Notes under the pieces: model-generated
Seen by the model: the letters and a program-made list of their open reading frames with translations, nothing else
Databases searched by the model: none
Told to the model about the DNA's origin: nothing
In this document: in pieces, positions 16,825-24,689 of the stretch
Numbering within the stretch: the stretch's first letter is position 1
How the letters are laid out: every line of letters starts with the position of its first letter
Position numbers and translations under genes: made by a program
Assembly: GCA_902478945.1 (NCBI GenBank)
Contig: CABSMX010000011.1
Span: forward strand, 1-32,089
From: an uncultured Collinsella sp.
GTDB taxonomy: Bacteria > Actinomycetota > Coriobacteriia > Coriobacteriales > Coriobacteriaceae
Reading direction: 5' to 3'
Length of the DNA stretch: 32,089 nucleotides

Positions 16825-19800
16825 TTACTTAATAAAACATCCGATGAGAAATACTACGGCGATAATAGCGCCCACCATTCCGAACGCCTGAAGAACCGAT
16901 ACGACGCCCCAAAGCAAAAACGCGATGACCAGCGGGCCCAACCAGATCCAAGACCATGACAGTATTGACGCGGCGCTGCCAGGATGTTCGTCATCGCCCA
17001 GCACGTAAATGCAGATGAGTGCATCAACGGCGATAGCGGAGACTACCTCGATTTTGGCTATCACATCACCGTCAATGAACACAGTGCCCATAAACCCAGA
17101 CGCACTAATCACGGCCGACGTGATAAGCAAAAGGCGAATTGCCAATCTGCCAAGCCTATCCATAACTTCAGGATCGGCGTAGAAGGCCTTGCCTTCAGAA
17201 CCAAACGAAAAATCGGTTCCCTGTGTCATCGGAAGATCCTCGTCAACGCCCACCATCAAGAGCTTTTCCACCGTTGCGCCCGTGCGGCCATCAAAATCGA
17301 CGAGTTGAACCAGACGGCTTTCGAGAAGATCTGCGTTGGCCGCCAAATCGCTGTCGAGCGATTGAACGCGGTCAACCGCGGAAAAGGAACGGAGCAGGTT
17401 CAAGGCCAAGAAGCCGAAGATTCCAACAAACGCCGCGACCAAGAACAGTACTGCGAGCGGGGCGAGGGTGCCACACATAACGATGAACTGTCCAAAAGAG
17501 CCACGTGCGCATAGGATGGCAACGAAGTAGATTACTGCCACAACGCATGTCCAGCGCAGCACCCGGCTCTGCTCTTTCTTTACAGCTTCAATACGCGCGG
17601 CAGTATCAGCGATGCCTTCGGTCATGCTGTAGTCCTGAGTATCCCGTTGGATAGCACCTTCGAGCGCGCCATCTGCGTCGTTTCTCTCGTCCTCGAGAAA
17701 TTGAGAATAACTGGCGGAAGGCGTCAGGTTCGCATGAGCCAAAAGCCTGATTCCGATGCCATCGAGCAGCTGTTCATCCGCACCGCCTGCAAGCAGTTCT
17801 GCCACATATCCGCGTGGCACTGTCTCTCCTCGCGCCTCGGCACAGAAAAGAGCATTCAACGTAAGCGGTCGAGTAAGAAGAACGTCCCTCGTCTGCCAGC
17901 CATTCACATAGGGAACAGGTGTCACCTCCATGTCGGCACGAAGCTTGCTGCCTTCGATTCGGATATTGGACCCCGCTTGCATGAGCGAAGCAACCGATGC
18001 TTGCGCCGAAGGAGATAGGCCGCGAAGATTGACGATTGCGGATTCTCCGGCAGAGCCCGGAAGTACCTCGTAAAGGGCGGTGTGCTCGGAAAGCCAAATC
18101 CAGCCTGCCATATTGCCGTATTTACGGTAGAACGCTCGCACGGGAGCCTTGTTGTCGGCGACACGGTCCATGAAATCGAGTACGACATCAACGTCAATTG
18201 ACCCTCTGCTCTGAGCGTCACCACGTGCCTTAATAATAGCGTCCATGGAAACATCTCCTGCAAAGAGCAGGAAGAACTCATCGACAGCACGAGACGTTGA
18301 GCAAGTGGCAAAAAATGCCCGGGGGTTCCCAATGAGTCTCTTGATCTCTTGCTGGGCCGCAGCATGAGTTTCCAACTCGTCGAACGTAAGGAAGCCCTTC
18401 AATAGGCAGGCAGCAAAATGCGGATCGTCGGAAGCAACGGCAAGATCCTCAATTGCCTTGATATTCTCGGCAATAGTTGCAACCGACTCGTCATGCTCGC
18501 CTTGGCGGGAAAGAACGTAGGAAAGAAAGCCCGAGGGGAGCACGCCCATAGACTCGGTGCCGTCAAGCCCCGACTTCACCGCATAGCGATCAATTTCTAC
18601 ATTTGTCATGTTGGCAATGCGCGCCGGAAGATTATTTTTTCCAGCACCTAGCGAAACATCTTCGCCGCGCCACGAAATGATCTTGCCGCCCGACATTTCG
18701 TAGATCACGCAAGCAAGATTGAAATCGTAATTCGGTTTTTCTCCGTCCTTCGCTTTCGCCTCGGTGATCGCATGGATCTTTGTCTCGAGGTCATTTTCGT
18801 TCCATTTACGCATCTGGCGCTCGAGCTGCCACTGCTGCATGCGCTGCTTTGCCTCGTCCCAATGAGACGCGAGTCCACGAGCGAGCGACACGGGATCGGT
18901 ATAAAGCCTGCTGACAAATTCATACGGCGCATGGCCACTCTTGAAATCGAAGAGGGGTAGCTGACGATAGAAGTGGTCGGGGTCAGCGATCCAGTCTTTA
19001 ATTTCTTCGTATCCGAAGCGCTTGTTTGCAAGCTCAAACGTAAGGCCTTGCAGTAGATTGCCCAAGGTAGCGTCATCAGGGTGGGTGAACTCAACAGGTT
19101 GACCCGTATCCAGAAAATCTGCAATGGTGTTATCATCTATCCTTTGTTGGAGCGGATGAACATTGCCCTCATAGAGCGTCCAAATGGTATAGCCAAACGA
19201 ATACCAATCGTTGCTGGGGTCGACCCTGCCACCGCTACCTGGCGTATAGCCATTAGAAATCGTTACGGTGTTGGTAAGGCGATCGTCAACACCGGAAAGC
19301 GAGCGAGCAGAGCCGTAGTCTCCAAGCACGATTTGCTTATCGTACAGGTATACATTCGATGGCTTCACATCACGATGAACGATGCCGAACTCAGTGTGAA
19401 GCAGGTTAATCGCATGACTCAGCTCCGGAATCACGCGGCTTTTGACCATATGCTTGCTACGGGGACGGTCGCTAAGACAGGTAGCCTTGGGAGTGATGGC
19501 AATATCCCAAAGCTGGGGAGCTATGGCCCCCACTTCGGTCGCGCTCAGGCCCTGATGTAAATAGGCAAAAATCGGCAGCAAGTGCGTTTCCGACACAGGA
19601 CGATCGTTGAGGCTCATGACAGCGCGCACGGTCTTCTCATATTCCCTACGCTTTTTATCCACAAGCGGGCTAAACACCTTGGCAACACATGCGAGGCCGT
19701 CATCCACCCGCTCGGCAGCAAAGACCGTGGACTGACCACCATGACCGACAACCTGACCCAGGTGAACAATAAACTGCTGGTCGTCACGTGAGGTAATCGT

Positions 19801-20355
19801 CACATCTTCCGGAACGAAAGGGGATACGGGCACGGAGGAAGCAGCGCGAACGTCCCCACGAGAAACGGTCACCGTTTCGCCATTGGAATTTGCCACCGCG
19901 CCGCGTGGGACCGTTATCGTTTGACCGCTAGAAGCGGCAGGTCGCGTCACCGTTACGGTCTCGCCCGCAACGGACGTCACCGGCCGAGAAACCGTGACCG
20001 TCTCGCCGCCAGCGGGAGCAGTCATCGGCCTTGCAACCGTAACGGTCTCGCCACCAGTCGCAGAAACTGGACGACTCACCGTCAACGTCTCGCCGTTTGC
20101 CCTAGGAACCGAGCGGTCCACCGTTACCGTCTCGCCTGTCGACGGGGCATCGCCGCGGCGAATGGTCACCGTTTCGCCGGACACCGGAGCAGCGCCTCGG
20201 CGCACCGTCACGGTCTCACCCGGCGCAGGAGCCTGATTGCCGCGATGCACGGTGACCGTTTCACCGTTTACGGGTACGTCCCCACGACGGACCGTCACAG
20301 TTTCATCGTTGCCGGTGCCACCATCTCGGTGTACCGTTATCGTCTCATCGGACAT
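16825..20355 (-). CDS. Large membrane Ser/Thr protein kinase with twelve ETVTV repeats
   Basis: A 1176-residue kinase. Residues 1-167 hold twelve copies of (G/D)ETVTVxR(G/P), spaced about 13-15 residues. The kinase domain (about 195-450) has a glycine loop VVGHGGQSTVF (203-212), the ATP lysine in VAKVF (226), HRDVKPSN (catalytic Asp 329), DYG in place of DFG (346-348) and DWYSFG. A long helical middle region (about 450-930) of unknown function follows, then hydrophobic segments at about 932-990 and several more between 1070 and the C-terminus. The kinase is therefore cytoplasmic and membrane-tethered. The Thr-rich repeats look like a phosphorylation array for FHA binding, and an FHA protein and a PP2C phosphatase are encoded in the same operon. 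Two bases separate it from the phosphatase stop; GGGGA precedes the ATG. Confidence 0.9.
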   Translation of the reverse strand: MSDETITVHRDGGTGNDETVTVRRGDVPVNGETVTVHRGNQAPAPGETVTVRRGAAPVSGETVTIRRGDAPSTGETVTVDRSVPRANGETLTVSRPVSATGGETVTVARPMTAPAGGETVTVSRPVTSVAGETVTVTRPAASSGQTITVPRGAVANSNGETVTVSRGDVRAASSVPVSPFVPEDVTITSRDDQQFIVHLGQVVGHGGQSTVFAAERVDDGLACVAKVFSPLVDKKRREYEKTVRAVMSLNDRPVSETHLLPIFAYLHQGLSATEVGAIAPQLWDIAITPKATCLSDRPRSKHMVKSRVIPELSHAINLLHTEFGIVHRDVKPSNVYLYDKQIVLGDYGSARSLSGVDDRLTNTVTISNGYTPGSGGRVDPSNDWYSFGYTIWTLYEGNVHPLQQRIDDNTIADFLDTGQPVEFTHPDDATLGNLLQGLTFELANKRFGYEEIKDWIADPDHFYRQLPLFDFKSGHAPYEFVSRLYTDPVSLARGLASHWDEAKQRMQQWQLERQMRKWNENDLETKIHAITEAKAKDGEKPNYDFNLACVIYEMSGGKIISWRGEDVSLGAGKNNLPARIANMTNVEIDRYAVKSGLDGTESMGVLPSGFLSYVLSRQGEHDESVATIAENIKAIEDLAVASDDPHFAACLLKGFLTFDELETHAAAQQEIKRLIGNPRAFFATCSTSRAVDEFFLLFAGDVSMDAIIKARGDAQSRGSIDVDVVLDFMDRVADNKAPVRAFYRKYGNMAGWIWLSEHTALYEVLPGSAGESAIVNLRGLSPSAQASVASLMQAGSNIRIEGSKLRADMEVTPVPYVNGWQTRDVLLTRPLTLNALFCAEARGETVPRGYVAELLAGGADEQLLDGIGIRLLAHANLTPSASYSQFLEDERNDADGALEGAIQRDTQDYSMTEGIADTAARIEAVKKEQSRVLRWTCVVAVIYFVAILCARGSFGQFIVMCGTLAPLAVLFLVAAFVGIFGFLALNLLRSFSAVDRVQSLDSDLAANADLLESRLVQLVDFDGRTGATVEKLLMVGVDEDLPMTQGTDFSFGSEGKAFYADPEVMDRLGRLAIRLLLITSAVISASGFMGTVFIDGDVIAKIEVVSAIAVDALICIYVLGDDEHPGSAASILSWSWIWLGPLVIAFLLWGVVSVLQAFGMVGAIIAVVFLIGCFIK

Positions 20356-20357
20356 CT

Positions 20358-21119
20358 TTATTCCCCTATCTCAATAACGATCAGCGTCGCGTCATCCGTC
20401 GAACCGTTCATGCGGGCCTCGGCATACAGCTCCTCGCACAGCTGCGCACAGGTCGAATCGCTCGCAAGCATCTGCTGCAGGCGCGCAAGGTCAATCTCCC
20501 CATCGATGCCGTCAGAGCAGATTAAGTAGCGATCGCCCGGAAACAACGTGGTCGTATTGATCTCTAAGTTTCGTCCTCCTTGATTAAGACCGACCGCCAA
20601 CTCAATGCAATGCGAGACCGACTCATCGCTGTACTCAAAACCAACGCCGCCCAAGCGGGATTCGGGCGTATGGTCGTAGCTCAATACTGCAAGTACGCCA
20701 TCGCGCAAGCGATACACACGCGAATCGCCAGCATTAAAGATTGCGGCAGCCCCATCATGTGCCACCATAAGCCCGGCAACCGTGGATGCGGCAACGGGCA
20801 GGCCATAACGGGCCGCATAGGACTCGACATCGTTCTCGGCGCGCTCGCCCGCCATACGCAAACGATCCTGCAGGACATCAATCGAATCGGCTCCAAAAAC
20901 CTGAGTCGTCTGTGCAAACGCCTGGGCAGCAAGCGTCGAGGCGGCCGCTCCGTGCCCGCCTTCGCTCACGCCGTCAAAGACTGCCATACAGCCCATCTCG
21001 CGCTCGCAATCGCCCACTAGGCCATAGCAAAGGACATCACCGTCAAGAAGCAAACGGTCCTCGTTGACAGGGTGATTGGTTCCCGCTTGAGTTTTTGCTG
21101 CAGCGATAAACTTCGTCAT
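20358..21119 (-). CDS. PP2C-family Ser/Thr protein phosphatase
   Basis: A 253-residue metal-dependent phosphatase that should reverse the kinase's phosphorylations. The family motifs are intact: NEDR (first metal aspartate), AVFDGVSEGGHG, STVAGLMV, NAGDSRVYRLRDG, LICSDGIDGE and GSTDDATLIVIEI. No membrane segment. The start is the ATG at 21119, which overlaps the stop of the AAA+ gene as ATGA; GGGAGG lies nine bases upstream, so translation is probably coupled. A TTG two codons earlier is possible. Gene order AAA+, phosphatase, kinase with almost no gaps argues that they act together. Confidence 0.93.
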   Translation of the reverse strand: MTKFIAAAKTQAGTNHPVNEDRLLLDGDVLCYGLVGDCEREMGCMAVFDGVSEGGHGAAASTLAAQAFAQTTQVFGADSIDVLQDRLRMAGERAENDVESYAARYGLPVAASTVAGLMVAHDGAAAIFNAGDSRVYRLRDGVLAVLSYDHTPESRLGGVGFEYSDESVSHCIELAVGLNQGGRNLEINTTTLFPGDRYLICSDGIDGEIDLARLQQMLASDSTCAQLCEELYAEARMNGSTDDATLIVIEIGE

Positions 21120-23071
21120 CGCCAATCGCCTCCCATCGATCCGGGCACGAGCTCAAACGCGATATGCGCATCATCGCCCTCGCCCTGCGGCACGGCGCGT
21201 GCCACCATGCCGGGACGGCCGCGCCACTCGGCGCGGTGTTCAAACAGAAAATCGGAAAGCCCGTTAAGGTAGCCGCTCTCCACCAAGTTACCAATGCCGC
21301 GGCCGCCCTTAGCCTTGACAGCATCCGTCATGGCAATGGAGTGCAGCAGCTCGCGGGCGGCATCGGTCGCCTCAACCGTAATATCGGGCTGTGCCTTATG
21401 CACGTTGCGATTAACGGCATCGATCTTGGAATTAAGGATCTGAAGCGCCACGGCATCGTCGATAAAGTTGAAGATCACCACGTTGTCGCCGATACGGCCC
21501 AAGAACTCGGGCTTAAACTCGCGATCCATCTCGGTGCGCACGCGCTCGCAAATCTCGTTATAGGGCGTGTTGGGCGCGATGGTATTACGCACTTCGTTGC
21601 CCTGGGCATCGATCTCAATCTTGGAAAAGCCGATGTTGCTCGTAAAGAAGATGACCGTCTCAGAGAAGTACACGGTATTACCCTGGCCATCGGTCAGGCG
21701 GCCATCTTCGAGGATCTGCAGGAACTTGTCCATAATGCTGGGCGCGGCCTTCTCGATCTCGTCGAAAAGAACTACCGAGAACGGATTGGCCTTGACCGCA
21801 TTGGTCAGCTGACCGCCCTCGGCATAGCCCACGTATCCCGGAGGAGCACCAAAGAGCTTTTGGTCGGAGTTCTCGGCACCGTACTCTGACATATCAAAAC
21901 GCAGCATGCTGCGCTCGTCGCCAAAGAGGAGCTCCGTAATGGCCTTAACGATCTCGGTCTTACCGGTACCGGTGGGACCGCTCAAAAACAGGACGCCCTT
22001 GGGTTTAGAGCCAGACGAATGGGTAGCACCCGAAAGGCCCATAACGGAGCGCTTGAGCACAGTGACGGCCTTCTCAACGGCCTCGTCCTGACCCCTCACG
22101 CGGCGCTTGATCTTTGCCTCGGGATCCTCTTCGAGCTTCTCGAACATCTGCTGCCATTTGTTCTCGCGAAAGCCGTACTTATACACGTCGACGAGCTTGG
22201 GAAGGATGGCCTCGATGGAAGCCTCGGGGTTTTGCATGTCGCGCTGGTACATACGCTGCAGGCCCTCGAGCTCCTTAACGCTCATGCCGTCCGTGGTATC
22301 GATAAAGCGGCGCACCGCACGGTCATCGGAATCGGACAGCGCCTCACCAAAGCCAAACTTGCTTTGGATGTAGGCCTCGCGCATGTCGCGGTCGGGATGC
22401 GGCAGCGTGATGGTGCGCAAGAAGGGGTTCTCCTCGATAAACCACACGGGCAGGTTGCGCACGTTATCCGTTACCAGAATGAGCGTGTTGACAGCCGTGC
22501 GGTTAATAAGGCGTGCTTTGCTAGCACCAAGGTACAGATTAAGGAAAAACTGCGTCTCGTCGGGCATAAGACCGGTCGAGGAGGCAAGCAGACGCGACGC
22601 CATGTTGACGATCACGCAAAGCGGCTTGGCCTCGGTGCCGCCATCGGGATTGTCGTTGTATTTAAGGCGCAACATTGAGCGGATAACCTCGCCGTATGAT
22701 GGCAGGCTCGACTGCTCGGTGGCATATGCTTGGCGGCCATCGGCGATACAGGCGTTCGCCTCCATCATGCGGTCGTCGCTCTTGGAAGCCTCGTCGTGCG
22801 CCAGCGACACCAGGCGCTTGCAATCGACGTTGCCCATGCTGCTCGAAAACAGCTGGATGGGATCGAAATATGCCACGTTGTACTCAACTGAGCCATTGGC
22901 GTCTTCGAAAAGGCCGCGCACAACCTCGGCGAGCTCCGAGAACTGAAGGCCGCCGTCAACCACATCGGGATACTTGTCGTTCACGTTGCCCTCAAGGATA
23001 AAGAGGCTCTTCACCCCTTTAAAGTTGAGCATCTCGCGCTGCCAGGATTGGCGCTCGAAATCAGTTGCCAT
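21116..23071 (-). CDS. ClpB-like AAA+ ATPase with degenerate N-terminal half
   Basis: A 651-residue ATPase. The C-terminal half is a canonical Clp/HSP100 second-type AAA+ module: GPTGTGKT (Walker A, about 365-372), the pore loop GAPPGYVGY (about 408-416), FSVVLFDEIEK (Walker B, about 431-441), FFTSNIG (sensor 1) and EFLGRIGD (arginine finger). The N-terminal half (1-300) has an AAA-like layout (LFILEGNVNDKY, LCVIVNMASRLL, FIEENPFLRTITLPHPD) but no Walker A that I can see, so it is probably inactive or adaptor-like. There is no Clp N-domain and no coiled-coil middle domain of true ClpB. It presumably remodels or unfolds a partner protein. AAGGAGG is correctly placed before the ATG at 23071; four bases link it to the radical SAM gene. 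Confidence 0.9.
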   Translation of the reverse strand: MATDFERQSWQREMLNFKGVKSLFILEGNVNDKYPDVVDGGLQFSELAEVVRGLFEDANGSVEYNVAYFDPIQLFSSSMGNVDCKRLVSLAHDEASKSDDRMMEANACIADGRQAYATEQSSLPSYGEVIRSMLRLKYNDNPDGGTEAKPLCVIVNMASRLLASSTGLMPDETQFFLNLYLGASKARLINRTAVNTLILVTDNVRNLPVWFIEENPFLRTITLPHPDRDMREAYIQSKFGFGEALSDSDDRAVRRFIDTTDGMSVKELEGLQRMYQRDMQNPEASIEAILPKLVDVYKYGFRENKWQQMFEKLEEDPEAKIKRRVRGQDEAVEKAVTVLKRSVMGLSGATHSSGSKPKGVLFLSGPTGTGKTEIVKAITELLFGDERSMLRFDMSEYGAENSDQKLFGAPPGYVGYAEGGQLTNAVKANPFSVVLFDEIEKAAPSIMDKFLQILEDGRLTDGQGNTVYFSETVIFFTSNIGFSKIEIDAQGNEVRNTIAPNTPYNEICERVRTEMDREFKPEFLGRIGDNVVIFNFIDDAVALQILNSKIDAVNRNVHKAQPDITVEATDAARELLHSIAMTDAVKAKGGRGIGNLVESGYLNGLSDFLFEHRAEWRGRPGMVARAVPQGEGDDAHIAFELVPGSMGGDWR

Positions 23072-23074
23072 GTG

Positions 23075-23671
23075 TTATACCTCCTTGACAGGAAATTCGT
23101 GGTGGTAGCGGTTAGCAATGCCGACGGTGTTAACAGTGCCGTCCTGAACAAAGTTCTGAAGCTGACGAGGCTGCTGAAGATACTGGTCGTAGTCATCGTG
23201 CGGGCGGTCGCTCAGATAGATCACGCGCTGATTAGTCGAGCCGCGCAGCGCACAATCGGGCACGTTGAGCTCGTCTACGTACGGACCGTCGATCAGCACA
23301 TCGATGAGGGACTTAAGCGTCTCCCACGTATCCGCACCGATCACTTGCGGCAGCTCTTCAAACGTGAATCCGGTGTAAACGAGAATGTCGTCGTAGGCAC
23401 AGCGGATCGTTGTCAGCAGCTTCACGAGCTCTGGTGCCTGCTCGAGCGGATCTCCACCCGAAACTGTCAGTCGATGCACGCCATGTTCGCGCGCCGTATC
23501 GAGCAACATCTGCGCAAGCTCATCAACGTCGACATCCTGCTCGGGCAGCTGCATCCTAAGTTCGGGCGAGATACATCCGGCGCAGTGCTTAGAACAGCCG
23601 CTAGTCCAGATTGCGATGCGCTCGCCTGGCCCCAGAGAAACGACAGGCGCAAGCATCTGGCTAACGAACAT
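23075..23671 (-). CDS. Small radical SAM protein, NrdG-like
   Basis: A 198-residue radical S-adenosylmethionine protein. The iron-sulfur motif CSKHCAGC (Cys 26, 30 and 33, the CX3CX2C spacing) follows WTSG, and SGGDPLEQ (about 70) is the usual SAM-binding GGxP-like segment. Size and sequence style resemble ribonucleotide reductase activases (NrdG) and other activases, yet no anaerobic reductase is present, so the substrate is unknown. The ATG at 23671 has GAGGA eight to nine bases upstream and overlaps the end of the FHA gene by 11 bases. Longer starts in the same frame run through the FHA gene and are rejected. Sitting between FHA and AAA+ genes is unusual for this family. Confidence 0.88.
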   Translation of the reverse strand: MFVSQMLAPVVSLGPGERIAIWTSGCSKHCAGCISPELRMQLPEQDVDVDELAQMLLDTAREHGVHRLTVSGGDPLEQAPELVKLLTTIRCAYDDILVYTGFTFEELPQVIGADTWETLKSLIDVLIDGPYVDELNVPDCALRGSTNQRVIYLSDRPHDDYDQYLQQPRQLQNFVQDGTVNTVGIANRYHHEFPVKEV

Positions 23672-24686
23672 CCGAGTAATCCTCGCCGGGGTCGAGCGTA
23701 CGATATACGGCAGACGTGCGCGCGAGCGAACAGCCACACTCTTCACAGCCATCCCCGACCTTTGCGCGCTCATCGGCAACAAGGTGTAGACGACCACACT
23801 CGGGACACTCGACAAACCAGCCCTCAACGCCGGCAGACGGGCTAGCGGCTGGCGTGGCGGGTGCCGCAGCGGGCGCGACGGCCGCAGGCCGCGGCGCAAC
23901 CGCCGTCTGAGCCTGCGTGGGCTGCACCGCAGGAGGCTCCTCCACGGTGACCATCAAACGTAGCTGGGCAAACTCACCAGATGCCGCCGGGATCAGCAGC
24001 ACGTCACCAGTATGGATCTGCTGGGACACGCCGGGGGCCAAATTAAGAATCTGGCCACCGCGCATAATGGCCGTTCCATTATTGGAACCCTCGTCGGCAA
24101 CCAACCAGGTACCCTGTTCAAAGCGAACGCTGGCATGCTGGCGAGATATTGCAAAGTTCGATGCCATGCTGGGAAACGCGTTACGCCCAAGCACGGTCAT
24201 GCCCGTGAGACGCAGCTGCTCACCCATGGACGGGTCGATGAGCACAAGCGCGGGAACCGGAGACGCAGCAGCGGCGCTCGCTGCGGGTTGAGGCGCAGGT
24301 ATAGGCATGGGGGTAGGCTGCGGCATCGACATGGCCGCGGGCTGCGGCGCGGGCGCAGGCATCGGTTGTGGGGTGGACATCGGTTGTGGCACGGGCACCG
24401 GCTGAGGCATAGGCGCGGGTGCCGGCTGCGCCGCGGGCACGGGAACAGACTGATACACCTGCTGGGATGCAGACTGTTGAACCTGTGGTGTACCACCCAT
24501 CGAAGAAGTCGCAGGATAGACGGCGGGCGCTGGACGTTCACCGCTTGGTGCAGCGAGGTCTTGCACCGGAGCGGCAGGCGTCGACGGCGCAGGTGCTACG
24601 CCGGCGGGACGCGGAGCACCGCATTCCTCGCACATATCGCGCTCGTCATCATTATCAAAACCGCATTCTGGGCATTCCCATGTCAT
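23661..24686 (-). CDS. FHA-domain protein with two zinc ribbons
   Basis: A 341-residue phosphothreonine-binding protein. The N-terminal zinc ribbon has CPEC (5, 8) and CEEC (19, 22). A long Pro/Gln/Ala-rich linker follows (about 30-145). The FHA domain (about 157-247) has the binding residues GRN (167-169), SRQH (181-184) and SNNGT (201-205). After a second Ala/Pro linker, a second zinc ribbon has CPEC (294, 297) and CEEC (314, 317). FHA domains bind phosphothreonine peptides, so the likely partner is the phosphorylated ETVTV array of the large kinase in the same operon (inference). The start ATG lies three bases after the upstream stop, with GAGG at that stop acting as ribosome site. Confidence 0.92.
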   Translation of the reverse strand: MTWECPECGFDNDDERDMCEECGAPRPAGVAPAPSTPAAPVQDLAAPSGERPAPAVYPATSSMGGTPQVQQSASQQVYQSVPVPAAQPAPAPMPQPVPVPQPMSTPQPMPAPAPQPAAMSMPQPTPMPIPAPQPAASAAAASPVPALVLIDPSMGEQLRLTGMTVLGRNAFPSMASNFAISRQHASVRFEQGTWLVADEGSNNGTAIMRGGQILNLAPGVSQQIHTGDVLLIPAASGEFAQLRLMVTVEEPPAVQPTQAQTAVAPRPAAVAPAAAPATPAASPSAGVEGWFVECPECGRLHLVADERAKVGDGCEECGCSLARTSAVYRTLDPGEDYSDVR

Positions 24687-24689
24687 GAT

